Source: an uncultured Lachnospiraceae bacterium
Lineage (GTDB): Bacteria > Bacillota > Clostridia > Lachnospirales > Lachnospiraceae
Length of the DNA stretch: 21,243 bases
Reading direction: 5' to 3'
NCBI GenBank assembly: GCA_934394615.1
Contig: CAKRRJ010000040.1
Location: 1 to 21,243 of the forward strand
Below are positions 1 through 8,301 of the stretch, piece by piece. The notes beneath the pieces were generated by a model. That model did no database searches. It saw nothing but the letters and a program-made list of their open reading frames with translations, and was not told the origin of the DNA. Positions within the stretch are counted from its first letter, which is position 1, and each line of letters starts with the position of its first letter. Made by a program: the position numbers and the translations under genes.

Positions 1-70
1 ATTGGCAGACGCGCACGGTTCAGGTCCGTGTGGTAGCAATACCTTGTGGGTTCGACTCCCATCTTCTGCA
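1..70 (+). tRNA. tRNA-Leu(CAG), 5' end cut off by the window edge
   Basis: These 70 bases are identical to bases 271-340, the last 70 bases of the complete tRNA-Leu downstream, so about 14 bases (acceptor strand and start of the D arm) lie outside the window. The anticodon loop TTCAGGT carries anticodon CAG, which reads CUG. The long variable arm is typical of a class II tRNA. The 3' end is the discriminator A with no encoded CCA, so CCA must be added by a nucleotidyltransferase. Confidence 0.93.
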
Positions 71-75
71 TCAGC

Positions 76-106
76 AGAGCGGAGAACGAAAGTTCTTCGC
101 TTTTTT
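76..106 (+). terminator. Rho-independent terminator of the first tRNA-Leu
   Basis: The stem GCGGAGAAC pairs with GTTCTTCGC (one G-U pair) around a GAAA tetraloop and is followed by six T. It lies 8 bases after the tRNA 3' end and resembles the terminator of the second tRNA, so the duplicated unit includes the terminator. Confidence 0.85.
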
Positions 107-185
107 GATTTTACAGAGGACGAAATTTCCGTTATTCCATATGTTTTCACGGAAACATAAATTTTTAAAAAAATTAAAAAAGTAG

Positions 186-214
186 TTGACAAATCAGATC
201 AGGTCAGATATAAT
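186..214 (+). promoter_or_regulatory. Consensus sigma-A promoter of the second tRNA-Leu
   Basis: TTGACA (186-191) and TATAAT (209-214) are separated by exactly 17 bases, a perfect match to the housekeeping consensus. The predicted start near 221 gives a leader of about 36 bases before the tRNA. The second tRNA is therefore transcribed separately from the first. Confidence 0.85.
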
Positions 215-256
215 AAGCGTGTTGGTTCGGTGAACACATCACTGGGCAAACGGTTT

Positions 257-340
257 GCAGAAGTGGCGGAATTGGCAGACGCGCACGGTTCAGGTCCGTG
301 TGGTAGCAATACCTTGTGGGTTCGACTCCCATCTTCTGCA
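257..340 (+). tRNA. tRNA-Leu(CAG)
   Basis: A complete class II tRNA of 84 bases. The acceptor arms GCAGAAG (257-263) and CTTCTGC (333-339) pair fully. The anticodon stem CACGG/CCGTG encloses TTCAGGT with anticodon CAG at 291-293. The T stem GTGGG/CCCAT encloses TTCGACT. A long variable arm, as expected for leucine, lies between 301 and 315. The discriminator is A340 and CCA is not encoded. CUG, the codon it reads, is a dominant leucine codon in the proteins of this window, which fits having two gene copies. Confidence 0.97.
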
Positions 341-346
341 CTAGCA

Positions 347-378
347 GAGCGAAGAACAAAAAGTTCTTCGCTCTTTTT
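347..378 (+). terminator. Rho-independent terminator of the second tRNA-Leu
   Basis: An 11-bp perfect stem, GAGCGAAGAAC paired with GTTCTTCGCTC, encloses a loop of five A and is followed by five T. It sits 6 bases after the tRNA. Confidence 0.9.
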
Positions 379-421
379 GTATACCCAGAACTGGAAAATA
401 GTATGAAAATTTCGGAAATTA

Positions 422-430
422 TGTTATACT
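422..430 (+). promoter_or_regulatory. Probable extended -10 promoter of the dgt-dnaG-rpoD gene run
   Basis: TGT followed by TATACT (425-430) matches an extended -10 element (TGN-TATAAT). No good -35 hexamer lies 16-18 bases upstream; the best is TATGAA at 402-407. The start near 437 would give a leader of about 109 bases before dgt. I see no riboswitch or attenuator in the 381-545 stretch. Confidence 0.45.
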
Positions 431-545
431 GATTGTAATTATGTTGTGCTGTATGGATGGGTATTTTCTGAACTGAAAATGCCGTATGGTCCAGCAGTGG
501 CAGCAGATTTTGCCGATTATGAGTCCGGGAAGGGGGAATTGCTTT

Positions 546-1556
546 ATGAACATAAGAGAGATGAGGGAAGCCTGGGAGGAAACATATCTGAGTCCTTATG
601 CGTCCTTAAGCAAAAACACGAAGGGCCGTGACCGGGAGGAAGTTCTGTGCGATATCCGCACAGCGTACCAGCGTGACCGTGACCGCATTCTTCACTGTAA
701 ATCTTTCCGCCGTTTAAAGCATAAGACCCAGGTGTTTCTGGCTCCGGAAGGTGATCATTACCGTACCCGCCTGACCCATACGCTTGAGGTGGCGCAGATT
801 GCCCGGACGATTTCCCGCGCGCTGCGCTTAAACGAAGATCTCACAGAGGCCATTGCCCTGGGTCATGATCTGGGCCATACGCCGTTCGGCCATTCGGGTG
901 AGCACATTCTGGATGAACTCTGCCCGTATGGCTTTGCGCATTACCTGCAGAGCGTGCGTGTGGTGGAGGTGCTGGAGAAAGATGGCGCCGGCCTGAACCT
1001 CACAAAAGAGGTGCGGGATGGTATCAAAAACCACCGGACAAGCGGCCATCCGTCTACCCTGGAGGGTTGTGTGGTGCGCCTTTCCGATAAGATTGCCTAC
1101 ATCAACCACGACATCGACGATGCCATCCGCGCGAAAATCTTTACCGAGGACCAGCTCCCGGCAAAGTATACGGATGTGCTGGGACACAGCGTGCGTGAGC
1201 GCCTGAATCTGCTCATTCACGACATCATCTTACAGAGTATGGACCGGCCGGAAATCATCATGTCGCCAAACATTGAGGAGGCCATGCAGGGGCTGCGTGC
1301 CTGGATGTTTGAAAATGTTTATGAGAATAAGGTGCCAAAGGCAGAGGAGGGCAGAGCCCAGCAGCTTCTGGTCTTTCTGTACCGGTATTACCTGGAACAT
1401 ATGGAAGAGCTTCCGGAAGAGTACCTGCGCATGATCGTGGAGCGCGGGGAGCCGAAGGAGCGGGTGGTCTGCGACTATATTGCGGGCATGAGCGACAGCT
1501 ACTCCATCGACAAGTTTGAGGAGCTGTTCATTCCGAAGTCCTGGAAAATACACTGA
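546..1556 (+). CDS. dgt: Deoxyguanosinetriphosphate triphosphohydrolase-like HD-domain protein
   Basis: Predicted 336-residue cytoplasmic HD-superfamily phosphohydrolase that releases triphosphate from dNTPs and so helps set dNTP pools. Metal-site motifs are visible: HTLEVAQ with His78, then GHDLGHTPFGH with His107-Asp108, His111 and His116. The start at 546 is preferred over the in-frame ATG at 486 because GGGAAGGGGG (527-536) precedes it by 9 bases and the extra 20 residues look unlike the family. It is the first gene of a plus-strand run, 94 bases upstream of dnaG, a neighbour it often has in Clostridia. Residues 24-60 match the usual N-terminus of this short clostridial class, which differs from the longer enterobacterial Dgt. 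The exact nucleotide preference cannot be read from sequence. Confidence 0.9.
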   Translation: MNIREMREAWEETYLSPYASLSKNTKGRDREEVLCDIRTAYQRDRDRILHCKSFRRLKHKTQVFLAPEGDHYRTRLTHTLEVAQIARTISRALRLNEDLTEAIALGHDLGHTPFGHSGEHILDELCPYGFAHYLQSVRVVEVLEKDGAGLNLTKEVRDGIKNHRTSGHPSTLEGCVVRLSDKIAYINHDIDDAIRAKIFTEDQLPAKYTDVLGHSVRERLNLLIHDIILQSMDRPEIIMSPNIEEAMQGLRAWMFENVYENKVPKAEEGRAQQLLVFLYRYYLEHMEELPEEYLRMIVERGEPKERVVCDYIAGMSDSYSIDKFEELFIPKSWKIH

Positions 1557-1650
1557 TCAGGACCGAACCTGACGGAACGCGCATTGCTGCTGTCTGCGCA
1601 GTGCATTCCGGCAGACACAAAACTGGAAACGGACGGGAAAGGAGAATTTG

Positions 1651-3426
1651 ATGTATTATCCGGAAGATATCGTAGAGGAAGTGCGGACAAGGAACGACAT
1701 TGTGGATGTGATCTCTGGATATGTAAAACTGCAGAAAAAGGGAGCAAACTATTTCGGGCTCTGCCCGTTTCACAATGAGAAATCTCCATCCTTTTCTGTA
1801 TCTCCGCAGAAACAGATGTATTACTGCTTTGGATGCGGCGCCGGAGGCAATGTCATCACGTTCGTGATGGAATATGAAAATTATACATTTCCGGAGGCGT
1901 TAAAGGTACTTGCGGACCGCGCGGGCGTAAAACTGCCGGAGGTGGAATATTCCAAAGAAGAACGCGAGAAGGCGGATCGGCGTTCCACGCTTCTGGAGAT
2001 CAACAAGCTGGCAGCTAACTACTTTTATTACCAGCTGCATCAGCCGCAGGGAAAGATCGGATACGAATATTTCCGCAAGCGGGAACTTTCCGACGATACC
2101 ATCCGTCGGTTTGGCCTTGGGTTCGCGAACAAGACAAGCAATGACCTGTACCAGTATCTGCGCTCTAAAGGCTATACCGATGAGATCCTGCGCGACAGCG
2201 GACTGGTGACCATGGAGGAACGCGGAACTTACGACAAGTTTTGGAACCGCGTCATGTTCCCGATCATGGATGTGAACAATCGTGTGATCGGCTTTGGCGG
2301 CCGTGTGATGGGTGATGGAACGCCGAAGTATTTAAACTCGCCGGAAACCCTGATTTTCGATAAGAGCCGGAACCTGTACGGACTCAATTACGCCCGCACG
2401 AGCCGGGAAAAATATATGCTGGCCTGCGAGGGCTATATGGATGTTATCGCCATGCAGCAGGCGGGCTTTACGAATGCGGTGGCATCGCTCGGAACGGCAT
2501 TTACCACGCAGCATGCGGTGCTTTTAAAGCGCTACACGGACACGGTCATTCTGACTTACGACAGCGATGGAGCCGGTGTGAAGGCAGCACTCCGGGCAAT
2601 CCCTATTTTAAAGGAAGTGGGAATCTCTACGAAGGTGCTGAACTTAAAGCCGTATAAGGATCCGGATGAATTCATCAAAAACATGGGAGCTGATGCGTTC
2701 CGGGAGCGCATCGCGTCTGCGCAGAACAGCTTTTTGTACGAGATCGATGTGTTAAAGCGCGAGTATGACCTGGAAGACCCGGAGCAGAAGACAAAGTTTT
2801 ACAATGCGGCAGCGAGAAAGCTTCTGGAGTTTAACGAGGCGCTGGAGCGCGATAACTATACCAGGGCTGTAGCCCAGGCGCAGATGATTCCATATGAAGA
2901 CCTGCGCAGGCTGGTGAACCGGCTTGGAAGCCAGCTCGGCCCGGTCAGTGTAAAAACCCGGGAAGAAGGCCGGGCAGATGAGAAAGCACGCAAAAAGAAG
3001 ACTGAGAAGGACGACGGCATCCGCCGCTCCCAGCGTCTGCTTCTCACCTGGCTCATTGAGCGGCCGCAGCTTTTTGAAAAGATCGACGGCATCATTGATG
3101 CAGATGATTTTAAGGAGCCGCTGTATCACGAGGTGGCACAGATGGTGTTCGACGGCCACCGGGACGGAACGGTAAATCCGGCGGGCATCCTGAATCGTTT
3201 TATCAACGATGAAGAACAATACAAACAGGTGGCGGCGCTGTTCAACGCGAGCCTGAATGATTCTTTAAATAATGAAGAACAGCGAAAAGCATTTTCCGAG
3301 ACAGTGCTGAAAGTAAAGAAAAACAGCCTGGATGAGGCCAGCCGCAGCGCAACAGACATTGCGGCGCTCCAGGAGATCATTAAACAGCAGGCAGCACTGA
3401 AAACGCTTCAGATATCCATTGACTAG
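1651..3426 (+). CDS. dnaG: DNA primase
   Basis: DnaG makes the RNA primers that start leading strands and Okazaki fragments, working with the replicative helicase. The 591 residues show the full family layout: an N-terminal CHC2 zinc finger with ligands Cys38, His41, Cys59 and Cys62; a catalytic core with the TOPRIM motif EGYMDVIAM from Glu260 and the metal-binding DSDGAG from Asp304; and a C-terminal helicase-binding region after about residue 430. AAAGGAG (1638-1644) sits 6 bases before ATG 1651; a TTG immediately upstream (1648) is in frame but too close to that site. Its stop overlaps an alternative upstream start of rpoD, and the two genes are almost certainly cotranscribed, as in the classical macromolecular synthesis operon. 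Confidence 0.98.
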   Translation: MYYPEDIVEEVRTRNDIVDVISGYVKLQKKGANYFGLCPFHNEKSPSFSVSPQKQMYYCFGCGAGGNVITFVMEYENYTFPEALKVLADRAGVKLPEVEYSKEEREKADRRSTLLEINKLAANYFYYQLHQPQGKIGYEYFRKRELSDDTIRRFGLGFANKTSNDLYQYLRSKGYTDEILRDSGLVTMEERGTYDKFWNRVMFPIMDVNNRVIGFGGRVMGDGTPKYLNSPETLIFDKSRNLYGLNYARTSREKYMLACEGYMDVIAMQQAGFTNAVASLGTAFTTQHAVLLKRYTDTVILTYDSDGAGVKAALRAIPILKEVGISTKVLNLKPYKDPDEFIKNMGADAFRERIASAQNSFLYEIDVLKREYDLEDPEQKTKFYNAAARKLLEFNEALERDNYTRAVAQAQMIPYEDLRRLVNRLGSQLGPVSVKTREEGRADEKARKKKTEKDDGIRRSQRLLLTWLIERPQLFEKIDGIIDADDFKEPLYHEVAQMVFDGHRDGTVNPAGILNRFINDEEQYKQVAALFNASLNDSLNNEEQRKAFSETVLKVKKNSLDEASRSATDIAALQEIIKQQAALKTLQISID

Positions 3427-3457
3427 TGAACGAACCGGAAAGGGGATAGCGGATACT

Positions 3458-4576
3458 ATGGAAGAACGTACACAGACATTTGATGAGAAACTGGGATTGC
3501 TTTTGGAAGAGGCGAAAAAGAAGAAAAACGTACTGGAAAACCGGGAAATTCTGGATTTTTTCAAGGGAGAGATCCTGGATCCGGAAAAACTGGACCGTAT
3601 CTACGATTTTCTGGACAACCATCATATCGACGTGCTCCGCACAGAAGAGGAAGATGACATCGACCCGGATCTGTTTCTGGACGAGGAGTCCGAGGAGGAA
3701 GAAGAGGCGGAGTTAGGCGAGATCGACCTTTCTGTGCCGGAAGGTGTCGGTGTGGAGGATCCGGTCCGCATGTATTTAAAGGAGATTGGCAAGATTCCGC
3801 TCCTTACGACCGACCAGGAAATTGAACTGGCAAAGAGGATGGAGCTCGGCGACCAGCTGGCGAAAAAACGTCTGGCTGAGTCGAATCTCCGTCTTGTCGT
3901 CAGCATCGCGAAAAAGTACGTTGGACGCGGCATGCAGTTTCTGGATCTGATCCAGGAAGGCAACCTGGGACTCATCAAAGCTGTGGAGAAATTCGATTAC
4001 CGAAAAGGCTATAAGTTTTCCACGTACGCGACCTGGTGGATCCGCCAGGCCATCACCCGCGCGATCGCGGACCAGGCGCGCACCATCCGCATTCCGGTTC
4101 ATATGGTCGAGACCATCAACCGCCTGATCCGCACCTCAAGGCAGCTGGTGCAGGAACTGGGGCGTGAACCTACCGCAGAGGAGATTGCGGCGAAAATGGA
4201 GATTCCGGTGGAGCGTGTGCGGGAAATCCGCAAGATTTCGCAGGATCCGGTTTCCCTGGAAACCCCGATTGGCGAGGAAGAGGACAGCCATCTTGGCGAT
4301 TTTATCCAGGATGAGCATGTGGCAGTTCCGGCAGAGGAGGCTACGTTCACGTTGCTTCATGAGCAGCTTATGGAAGCCCTCGACACGCTGACAGAGCGGG
4401 AGCAGCAGGTTCTCCGGCTTCGTTTTGGATTAGATGACGGTAAGCCGCGCACGCTGGAGGAAGTGGGAAAACGGTTTCACGTAACGAGAGAGCGTATCCG
4501 CCAGATTGAGGCGAAGGCGCTGCGGAAGCTGCGCCATCCGAGCCGCAGCAAAAAGCTGAAAGATTATCTGGACTAA
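3458..4576 (+). CDS. rpoD: RNA polymerase housekeeping sigma factor (sigma-70/SigA)
   Basis: Primary sigma factor directing RNA polymerase to TTGACA/TATAAT promoters, several of which occur in this window. The 372-residue product has a short acidic N-terminal region 1.1 (run of Glu/Asp near residues 65-88), region 1.2 starting [17 protein letters not shown], region 2 with the promoter-melting block [19 protein letters not shown] (about residues 185-205), region 3, and region 4 with the helix-turn-helix [20 protein letters not shown] near residue 330. The start at 3458 gives [13 protein letters not shown], like other clostridial SigA proteins; AAGGGG lies 12 bases upstream, a longish gap. An in-frame TTG at 3419 would overlap the dnaG stop and add 13 atypical residues. 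It follows dnaG directly. Confidence 0.98.
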   Translation: MEERTQTFDEKLGLLLEEAKKKKNVLENREILDFFKGEILDPEKLDRIYDFLDNHHIDVLRTEEEDDIDPDLFLDEESEEEEEAELGEIDLSVPEGVGVEDPVRMYLKEIGKIPLLTTDQEIELAKRMELGDQLAKKRLAESNLRLVVSIAKKYVGRGMQFLDLIQEGNLGLIKAVEKFDYRKGYKFSTYATWWIRQAITRAIADQARTIRIPVHMVETINRLIRTSRQLVQELGREPTAEEIAAKMEIPVERVREIRKISQDPVSLETPIGEEEDSHLGDFIQDEHVAVPAEEATFTLLHEQLMEALDTLTEREQQVLRLRFGLDDGKPRTLEEVGKRFHVTRERIRQIEAKALRKLRHPSRSKKLKDYLD

Positions 4577-4672
4577 AGAAATTGTGTCAGAAGAAACGGC
4601 AGGACTGCAGGGAAAACAGGAAAAATTGTGCTTTCGGGCAAAAAGCAAACGAGGATAAAAGGAATAGATAAG

Positions 4673-5371
4673 ATGAAATTATCAGACAGACTGGAACGGA
4701 TCGCTGCGGAAGCGGCGAAGGTAACAGAAGGATATGTGGCAGATGTGGGGACGGATCATGGATTCGTCCCGATCCGTCTTGTGGAAAGCGGAAAGGTAAA
4801 ACATGTCGTTGCCATGGATGTGCGGAAAGGCCCGCTCGCGAGGGCAAGTGAACATGTGCGGGAGTACCGCATGGAAGACCAGATTGAGACGCGTCTGAGC
4901 GACGGTCTGGAAAAGTTAAAGCCAGGCGAGGCGGACACCGTCATCATCGCGGGCATGGGAGGAGAGCTGATGCTGCGCATTTTGAAAGATGGCGCGCATA
5001 TGCAGGGCAGCCTGAAATACTATGTGCTCTCCCCGCAGTCGGAGCTTTCCACGTTCCGGCACGGGCTGGAAGAACTTGGGCTTTCCATTGAACAGGAGCA
5101 GATGCTGCTTGACGAGGGCAAATATTATGTGGTGATCACGGCGGTGCCGGGGACCATGCATTACGCGCATGAGTACGAATACCGCTACGGCGCGGATCTG
5201 ATCGCGAAAAAAGATCCGGTGCTGCGGGCCTTTCTGGAACGGGAACTGGCGCAGGGAGAAGAATTGCAGAAACATCTTTCCGCGTCCGGAACCGAAGGAG
5301 CGCGAAAACGCGCAGAGAGCCTTGCAAAAGAACTCGAAGAGACAAAGGAGGCATACCATGCGCTGCAGTGA
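4673..5371 (+). CDS. trmK: tRNA (adenine(22)-N(1))-methyltransferase
   Basis: TrmK uses S-adenosylmethionine to methylate N1 of A22 in the D-loop region of tRNA, including Leu and Ser tRNAs. The 232-residue length is normal. The N-terminal Rossmann fold shows the SAM-binding motif ADVGTDHGFVPI (about residues 23-34) and the conserved AGMGGELM block (about residues 95-102); the C-terminal third is the charged helical part of this family. ATG 4673 is chosen over the GTG at 4628 because an AAAGGA site lies about 9 bases upstream and the protein begins MKLSDRLERIA as relatives do. Its last 14 bases overlap the next gene, so translation is probably coupled. The sigA-trmK-nif3 order is shared with Bacillus (yqfN-yqfO). 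Confidence 0.93.
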   Translation: MKLSDRLERIAAEAAKVTEGYVADVGTDHGFVPIRLVESGKVKHVVAMDVRKGPLARASEHVREYRMEDQIETRLSDGLEKLKPGEADTVIIAGMGGELMLRILKDGAHMQGSLKYYVLSPQSELSTFRHGLEELGLSIEQEQMLLDEGKYYVVITAVPGTMHYAHEYEYRYGADLIAKKDPVLRAFLERELAQGEELQKHLSASGTEGARKRAESLAKELEETKEAYHALQ

Positions 5372-6155
5372 ACTGATGGAAAAACTGGAGGAGCTTGCTC
5401 CGAAGAGCCTGGCGTGTGACTGGGATAACCCGGGATTTTTAGCCGGACGGAGCGATAAGGAAATCAAAAAAGTCCTGATCGCGCTCGATGCCACCGACCG
5501 CGTAGTGGAGCAGGCGGTACAGGAACAGGCGGATCTGGTGCTCACGCATCATCCGCTCATTTTCCGGGCCTTAAAACAGGTAAATGACGGGAATTTTATC
5601 AGCCGGCGCATCGTAAAGTTATTACAGGCGGATATTTCTTACTTTGCCATGCACACAAATTTTGATGCGGCACCAGGCTGTATGGCAGACCTTGCGGCAG
5701 CCCGCATCGGCATTCAGGGCGGAGAACCCCTGGAAGTGACTGGAGAGATCGATGGAGAGGCTGTTGGAATTGGAAAGTCCGGTACACTGAGAACGCCGGC
5801 TGCGCTGGATGTGCTTGCAAAGCAGGTAAAAGACGCGTTCGGACTGCCATTTGTCCTGGTCTATGGAAGTGAGGCAGTGGGGGACACGGTGAGCCGCGTT
5901 GCCATTTCTCCGGGCGCAGGAGGCAGCATGATCCGCTATGCGCTGGAAAAACGGGCGGAGGTGCTTATCACGGGAGATATCGGACACCACGACGCGATTG
6001 ATGCGGCAGCAGAGGGCCTGGCGATCGTTGATGCCGGCCATTACGGGCTGGAACATATCTTTATCCCATTCATGGAGGAGTATGTAAAGCGCGTGACCGG
6101 AGGAACGGTCGAAGTAATCCTGGCGGAACCGGCATTTCCGGCGAGAGTGATCTGA
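5358..6155 (+). CDS. Nif3-like dinuclear metal-centre protein (GTP cyclohydrolase I type 2 homolog)
   Basis: Member of the Nif3/DUF34 family, toroidal hexamers with two metal ions per subunit. The biochemical role of the family is not settled despite the GTP cyclohydrolase label, so function here is unknown. The 265-residue protein has family signatures: CDWDNPG (residues 20-26), LTHHPLIF with His64-His65, the metal-site segment MHTNFD, and near the C-terminus TGDIGHHDA and DAGHYGLE. At this length it is the short form without the PII-like inserted domain found in Bacillus YqfO. AAAGGAGG (5344-5351) is 6 bases before ATG 5358, which fixes the start inside the trmK gene and makes translational coupling likely. 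Confidence 0.93.
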   Translation: MRCSELMEKLEELAPKSLACDWDNPGFLAGRSDKEIKKVLIALDATDRVVEQAVQEQADLVLTHHPLIFRALKQVNDGNFISRRIVKLLQADISYFAMHTNFDAAPGCMADLAAARIGIQGGEPLEVTGEIDGEAVGIGKSGTLRTPAALDVLAKQVKDAFGLPFVLVYGSEAVGDTVSRVAISPGAGGSMIRYALEKRAEVLITGDIGHHDAIDAAAEGLAIVDAGHYGLEHIFIPFMEEYVKRVTGGTVEVILAEPAFPARVI

Positions 6156-6179
6156 TCGGGTTTTGAAAGGAGGATGTAT

Positions 6180-7835
6180 ATGGTTCGTATCTATGTATCG
6201 GGGGAAGAAAAAGAGTACAGCGAAGATACGCTTTTAAAGGATGTCGCGAAAGAGGCGCAGGACCGGTTTTCACACCAGATCCTTCTTGCGACGGTAGATG
6301 GAAAGCTGCAGGAACTCCATAAAAAAGTCAAGGAGGGCACAAAGGTGGAATTTCTGACCGCGGCCGACAAGCCAGGTATTCAGACATACCGCCGCAGCGT
6401 GATCCTTGTCCTGTTAAAGGCATTTTATGAAGTCGTGGGCGCAGAGAACATCGACAAGCTTTCTGTGGAATACGCGATCGCGAATGGCCTGTTTATTGAG
6501 TCTGAGGGAAGTTTTGAGAAAACGCAGGAGCTTGTGGACCGGATCAAGGCGAAGATGGCAGAATATGTGGCAGCAGAAATCCCGATCATGAAGCGGAATG
6601 TGACGACGGACGAGGCAATCGAAATCTTTCACCGCCACCGGATGTACGAGAAGGAGCGCCTGTTCCATTACCGCCGCGTATCCCGCGTGAACCTCTACAG
6701 CATCGGCGGATTCGAGGACTATTATTATGGCTACATGGTGCAGAACACCGGCTATCTGAAATATTTTGACCTCATTCTGTACCGGAACGGCATGATGCTT
6801 CTGCTTCCGGAGCAGAACGATCCGGAGCATGTTGCCCCATTCCAGGACCGGGAGAAACTTGCGGAGGTCTTAAATGAGACGGAGGACTGGGGAAGACAGC
6901 TTGAGGTGCCGACCGTCGGCGCGCTCGACGATGTCATCTGCCAGGGCAAGATCAGCGACCTGATCCTGATGCAGGAGGCGCTGATGGAGAAAAAGATCGG
7001 TGACATTGCCGAGCAGATCGCAAGCCGCCCGGATAAAAAGATCGTGATGATCGCGGGCCCGTCCTCCTCCGGCAAGACCACCTTTTCCCACCGCTTGTCG
7101 ATCCAGTTAAAGGCGAAAGGCTTAAAGCCGCATCCGATCGCGGTCGATAACTATTTTGTGAACCGGGTGGACAGCCCGCGTGATGAGAACGGCAACTACA
7201 ACTATGAAGTGCTGGAGTGCCTGGATGTGGCGCTGTTTAACCAGAATATGGCAGACCTTCTGGCTGGGAAGACGGTGGAGATGCCGGTGTACAATTTCGT
7301 GAAGGGTGAGCGCGAGTACCACGGCGATTACCTGACGCTTGGCGCGGACGATGTCCTTGTCATTGAGGGAATCCACTGCCTGAACGAGAAACTTTCCTAC
7401 GCGCTGCCGAGAAAGAATAAGTTTAAAATCTACATCAGCGCGCTGACCCAGCTGAATATCGATGAGCACAACCGGATTCCGACCACGGATGGCAGGCTGA
7501 TCCGCCGTATTGTACGCGATGCGCGCACAAGAGGATCCTCCGCGCAGGATACCATCCGCATGTGGCCGTCTGTGCGAAAAGGAGAGGAAGAGAATATCTT
7601 CCCGTACCAGGAGGATGCCGATGTAATGTTTAACTCTGCCCTGGTCTACGAGCTGGCAGTGTTAAAGCAGTACGCGGAGCCAGTGCTGTTCTCTGTTCCG
7701 AGAGACAGCGCGGAGTATGTGGAGGCGAAGCGCCTGTTAAAATTCCTGGATTATTTCCTGGGTGTCAGCAGCGAGGAGATCCCGCACAATTCCCTGATCC
7801 GGGAGTTTATCGGAGGAAGCTGTTTTAAAGTCTAA
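6180..7835 (+). CDS. TGS-domain nucleoside (uridine-type) kinase
   Basis: Cytoplasmic P-loop kinase of the uridine kinase/phosphoribulokinase family carrying a ThrRS-like N-terminal module. The 551 residues contain a TGS domain (about 1-60, beginning MVRIYVSGEEKEYSEDT), then a region like the second additional domain of threonyl-tRNA synthetase with a His/Arg-rich stretch (HRHRMYEKERLFHYRR, around residues 150), and a C-terminal kinase domain with Walker A GPSSSGKT at 293-300 and LVIEGIHCLN downstream. The start is ATG 6180: AAAGGAGG (6166-6173) abuts the ATG at 6174 but is 6 bases from 6180. It lies 24 bases after nif3. No terminator separates it from the rnpB promoter. Substrate could be uridine, cytidine or another nucleoside; sequence does not decide. 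Confidence 0.88.
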   Translation: MVRIYVSGEEKEYSEDTLLKDVAKEAQDRFSHQILLATVDGKLQELHKKVKEGTKVEFLTAADKPGIQTYRRSVILVLLKAFYEVVGAENIDKLSVEYAIANGLFIESEGSFEKTQELVDRIKAKMAEYVAAEIPIMKRNVTTDEAIEIFHRHRMYEKERLFHYRRVSRVNLYSIGGFEDYYYGYMVQNTGYLKYFDLILYRNGMMLLLPEQNDPEHVAPFQDREKLAEVLNETEDWGRQLEVPTVGALDDVICQGKISDLILMQEALMEKKIGDIAEQIASRPDKKIVMIAGPSSSGKTTFSHRLSIQLKAKGLKPHPIAVDNYFVNRVDSPRDENGNYNYEVLECLDVALFNQNMADLLAGKTVEMPVYNFVKGEREYHGDYLTLGADDVLVIEGIHCLNEKLSYALPRKNKFKIYISALTQLNIDEHNRIPTTDGRLIRRIVRDARTRGSSAQDTIRMWPSVRKGEEENIFPYQEDADVMFNSALVYELAVLKQYAEPVLFSVPRDSAEYVEAKRLLKFLDYFLGVSSEEIPHNSLIREFIGGSCFKV

Positions 7836-7847
7836 GCAAGTCTGCGC

Positions 7848-7876
7848 TTGACACCGCAAAAAAGTGGTGATAGAAT
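7848..7876 (+). promoter_or_regulatory. Sigma-A promoter of rnpB
   Basis: TTGACA (7848-7853), 17 bases, TAGAAT (7871-7876). The predicted start at about 7883-7885 coincides with the first base of helix P1 of the RNase P RNA, so transcription begins at the mature 5' end or within a few bases of it. The -35 lies only 12 bases after the stop codon of the nucleoside kinase. Confidence 0.85.
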
Positions 7877-7886
7877 AGGGAACATT

Positions 7887-8227
7887 GAGTAAGACAAATG
7901 GTCGCTGCCGCAGGACCGAAAGGCTGTGGGAGAGGAAAGTCCGGGCTTCACAGGGCAGGGTGCCAGATAACGTCTGGCGGAGGTGACTCCAGGGACAGTG
8001 CAACAGAAATAAACCGCCGGCTATGCCGGTAAGGGTGGAAAGGCAGTGTAAGAGACTACCGCCCGGCTGGTAACAGACGGGGCACATGTAAACCCCACTC
8101 GAAGCAAGACCGAACAGAAAGCATAAGGCGGCCCGTCTGCTTTCGGGTAGGTCGCTCGAACCAGGTGGCGACATCTGGTCTAGATAGATGACCATTCAAC
8201 GACATAACCCGGCTTATCGTCTTGCTC
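7887..8227 (+). ncRNA. rnpB: RNase P RNA, class A (M1-type)
   Basis: Catalytic RNA that trims 5' leaders from pre-tRNAs, working with the RnpA protein. The class A core is clear: GAGGAAAGTCCGGGCT (about 7932-7947), AGGGCAGGGTGCCAG, ACAGAAATAAACCGCC (8003-8018), GGCTGGTAACAG, the AAGCAAGACC block near 8103, and near the 3' end TAGATAGATGACCATTCA and AACCCGGCTTATCG. Helix P1 closes the molecule: GAGTAAGAC (7887-7895) pairs with GTCTTGCTC (8219-8227) through one G-U. Loop L15 keeps the GGT triplet (8146-8148) that pairs with tRNA CCA in relatives. Boundaries are set by P1 and may be off by a few bases. It has its own promoter and terminator. Confidence 0.97.
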
Positions 8228-8243
8228 ATAACCCGATTATAAT

Positions 8244-8278
8244 AAGAGGATGCACCGTTTTGGCGCATCCTCTTTTTT
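8244..8278 (+). terminator. Rho-independent terminator of rnpB, possibly bidirectional
   Basis: AAGAGGATGC (8244-8253) pairs perfectly with GCATCCTCTT (8265-8274), and the T run continues to 8278. It stands between rnpB and the convergent ABC-F gene. Read on the minus strand the hairpin is followed by ATTATAAT, a weaker tail, so it may also stop ABC-F transcripts. Confidence 0.88.
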
Positions 8279-8301
8279 CTGTTTATGTGGGAAAAGGCAG
8301 G

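Noticed and set aside
446..631. Small 61-codon frame overlapping the dgt start
   Set aside because: No ribosome binding site; it overlaps dgt in another frame and its composition looks like a shadow.
4916..5545. Antisense frame of 209 codons across trmK and the Nif3 gene
   Set aside because: Lies opposite two well-supported genes, has no ribosome site or recognisable motif, and reads Arg/Ser/Phe-rich as GC-skewed shadows do.
8120..8150. Idea that RNase P RNA lacks the GGU motif that pairs with tRNA CCA, matching tRNAs without encoded CCA
   Set aside because: The AAGGCGG segment I first compared is the L17 side; aligning from the 3' end shows the true L15 GGT at 8146-8148, so the motif is present.
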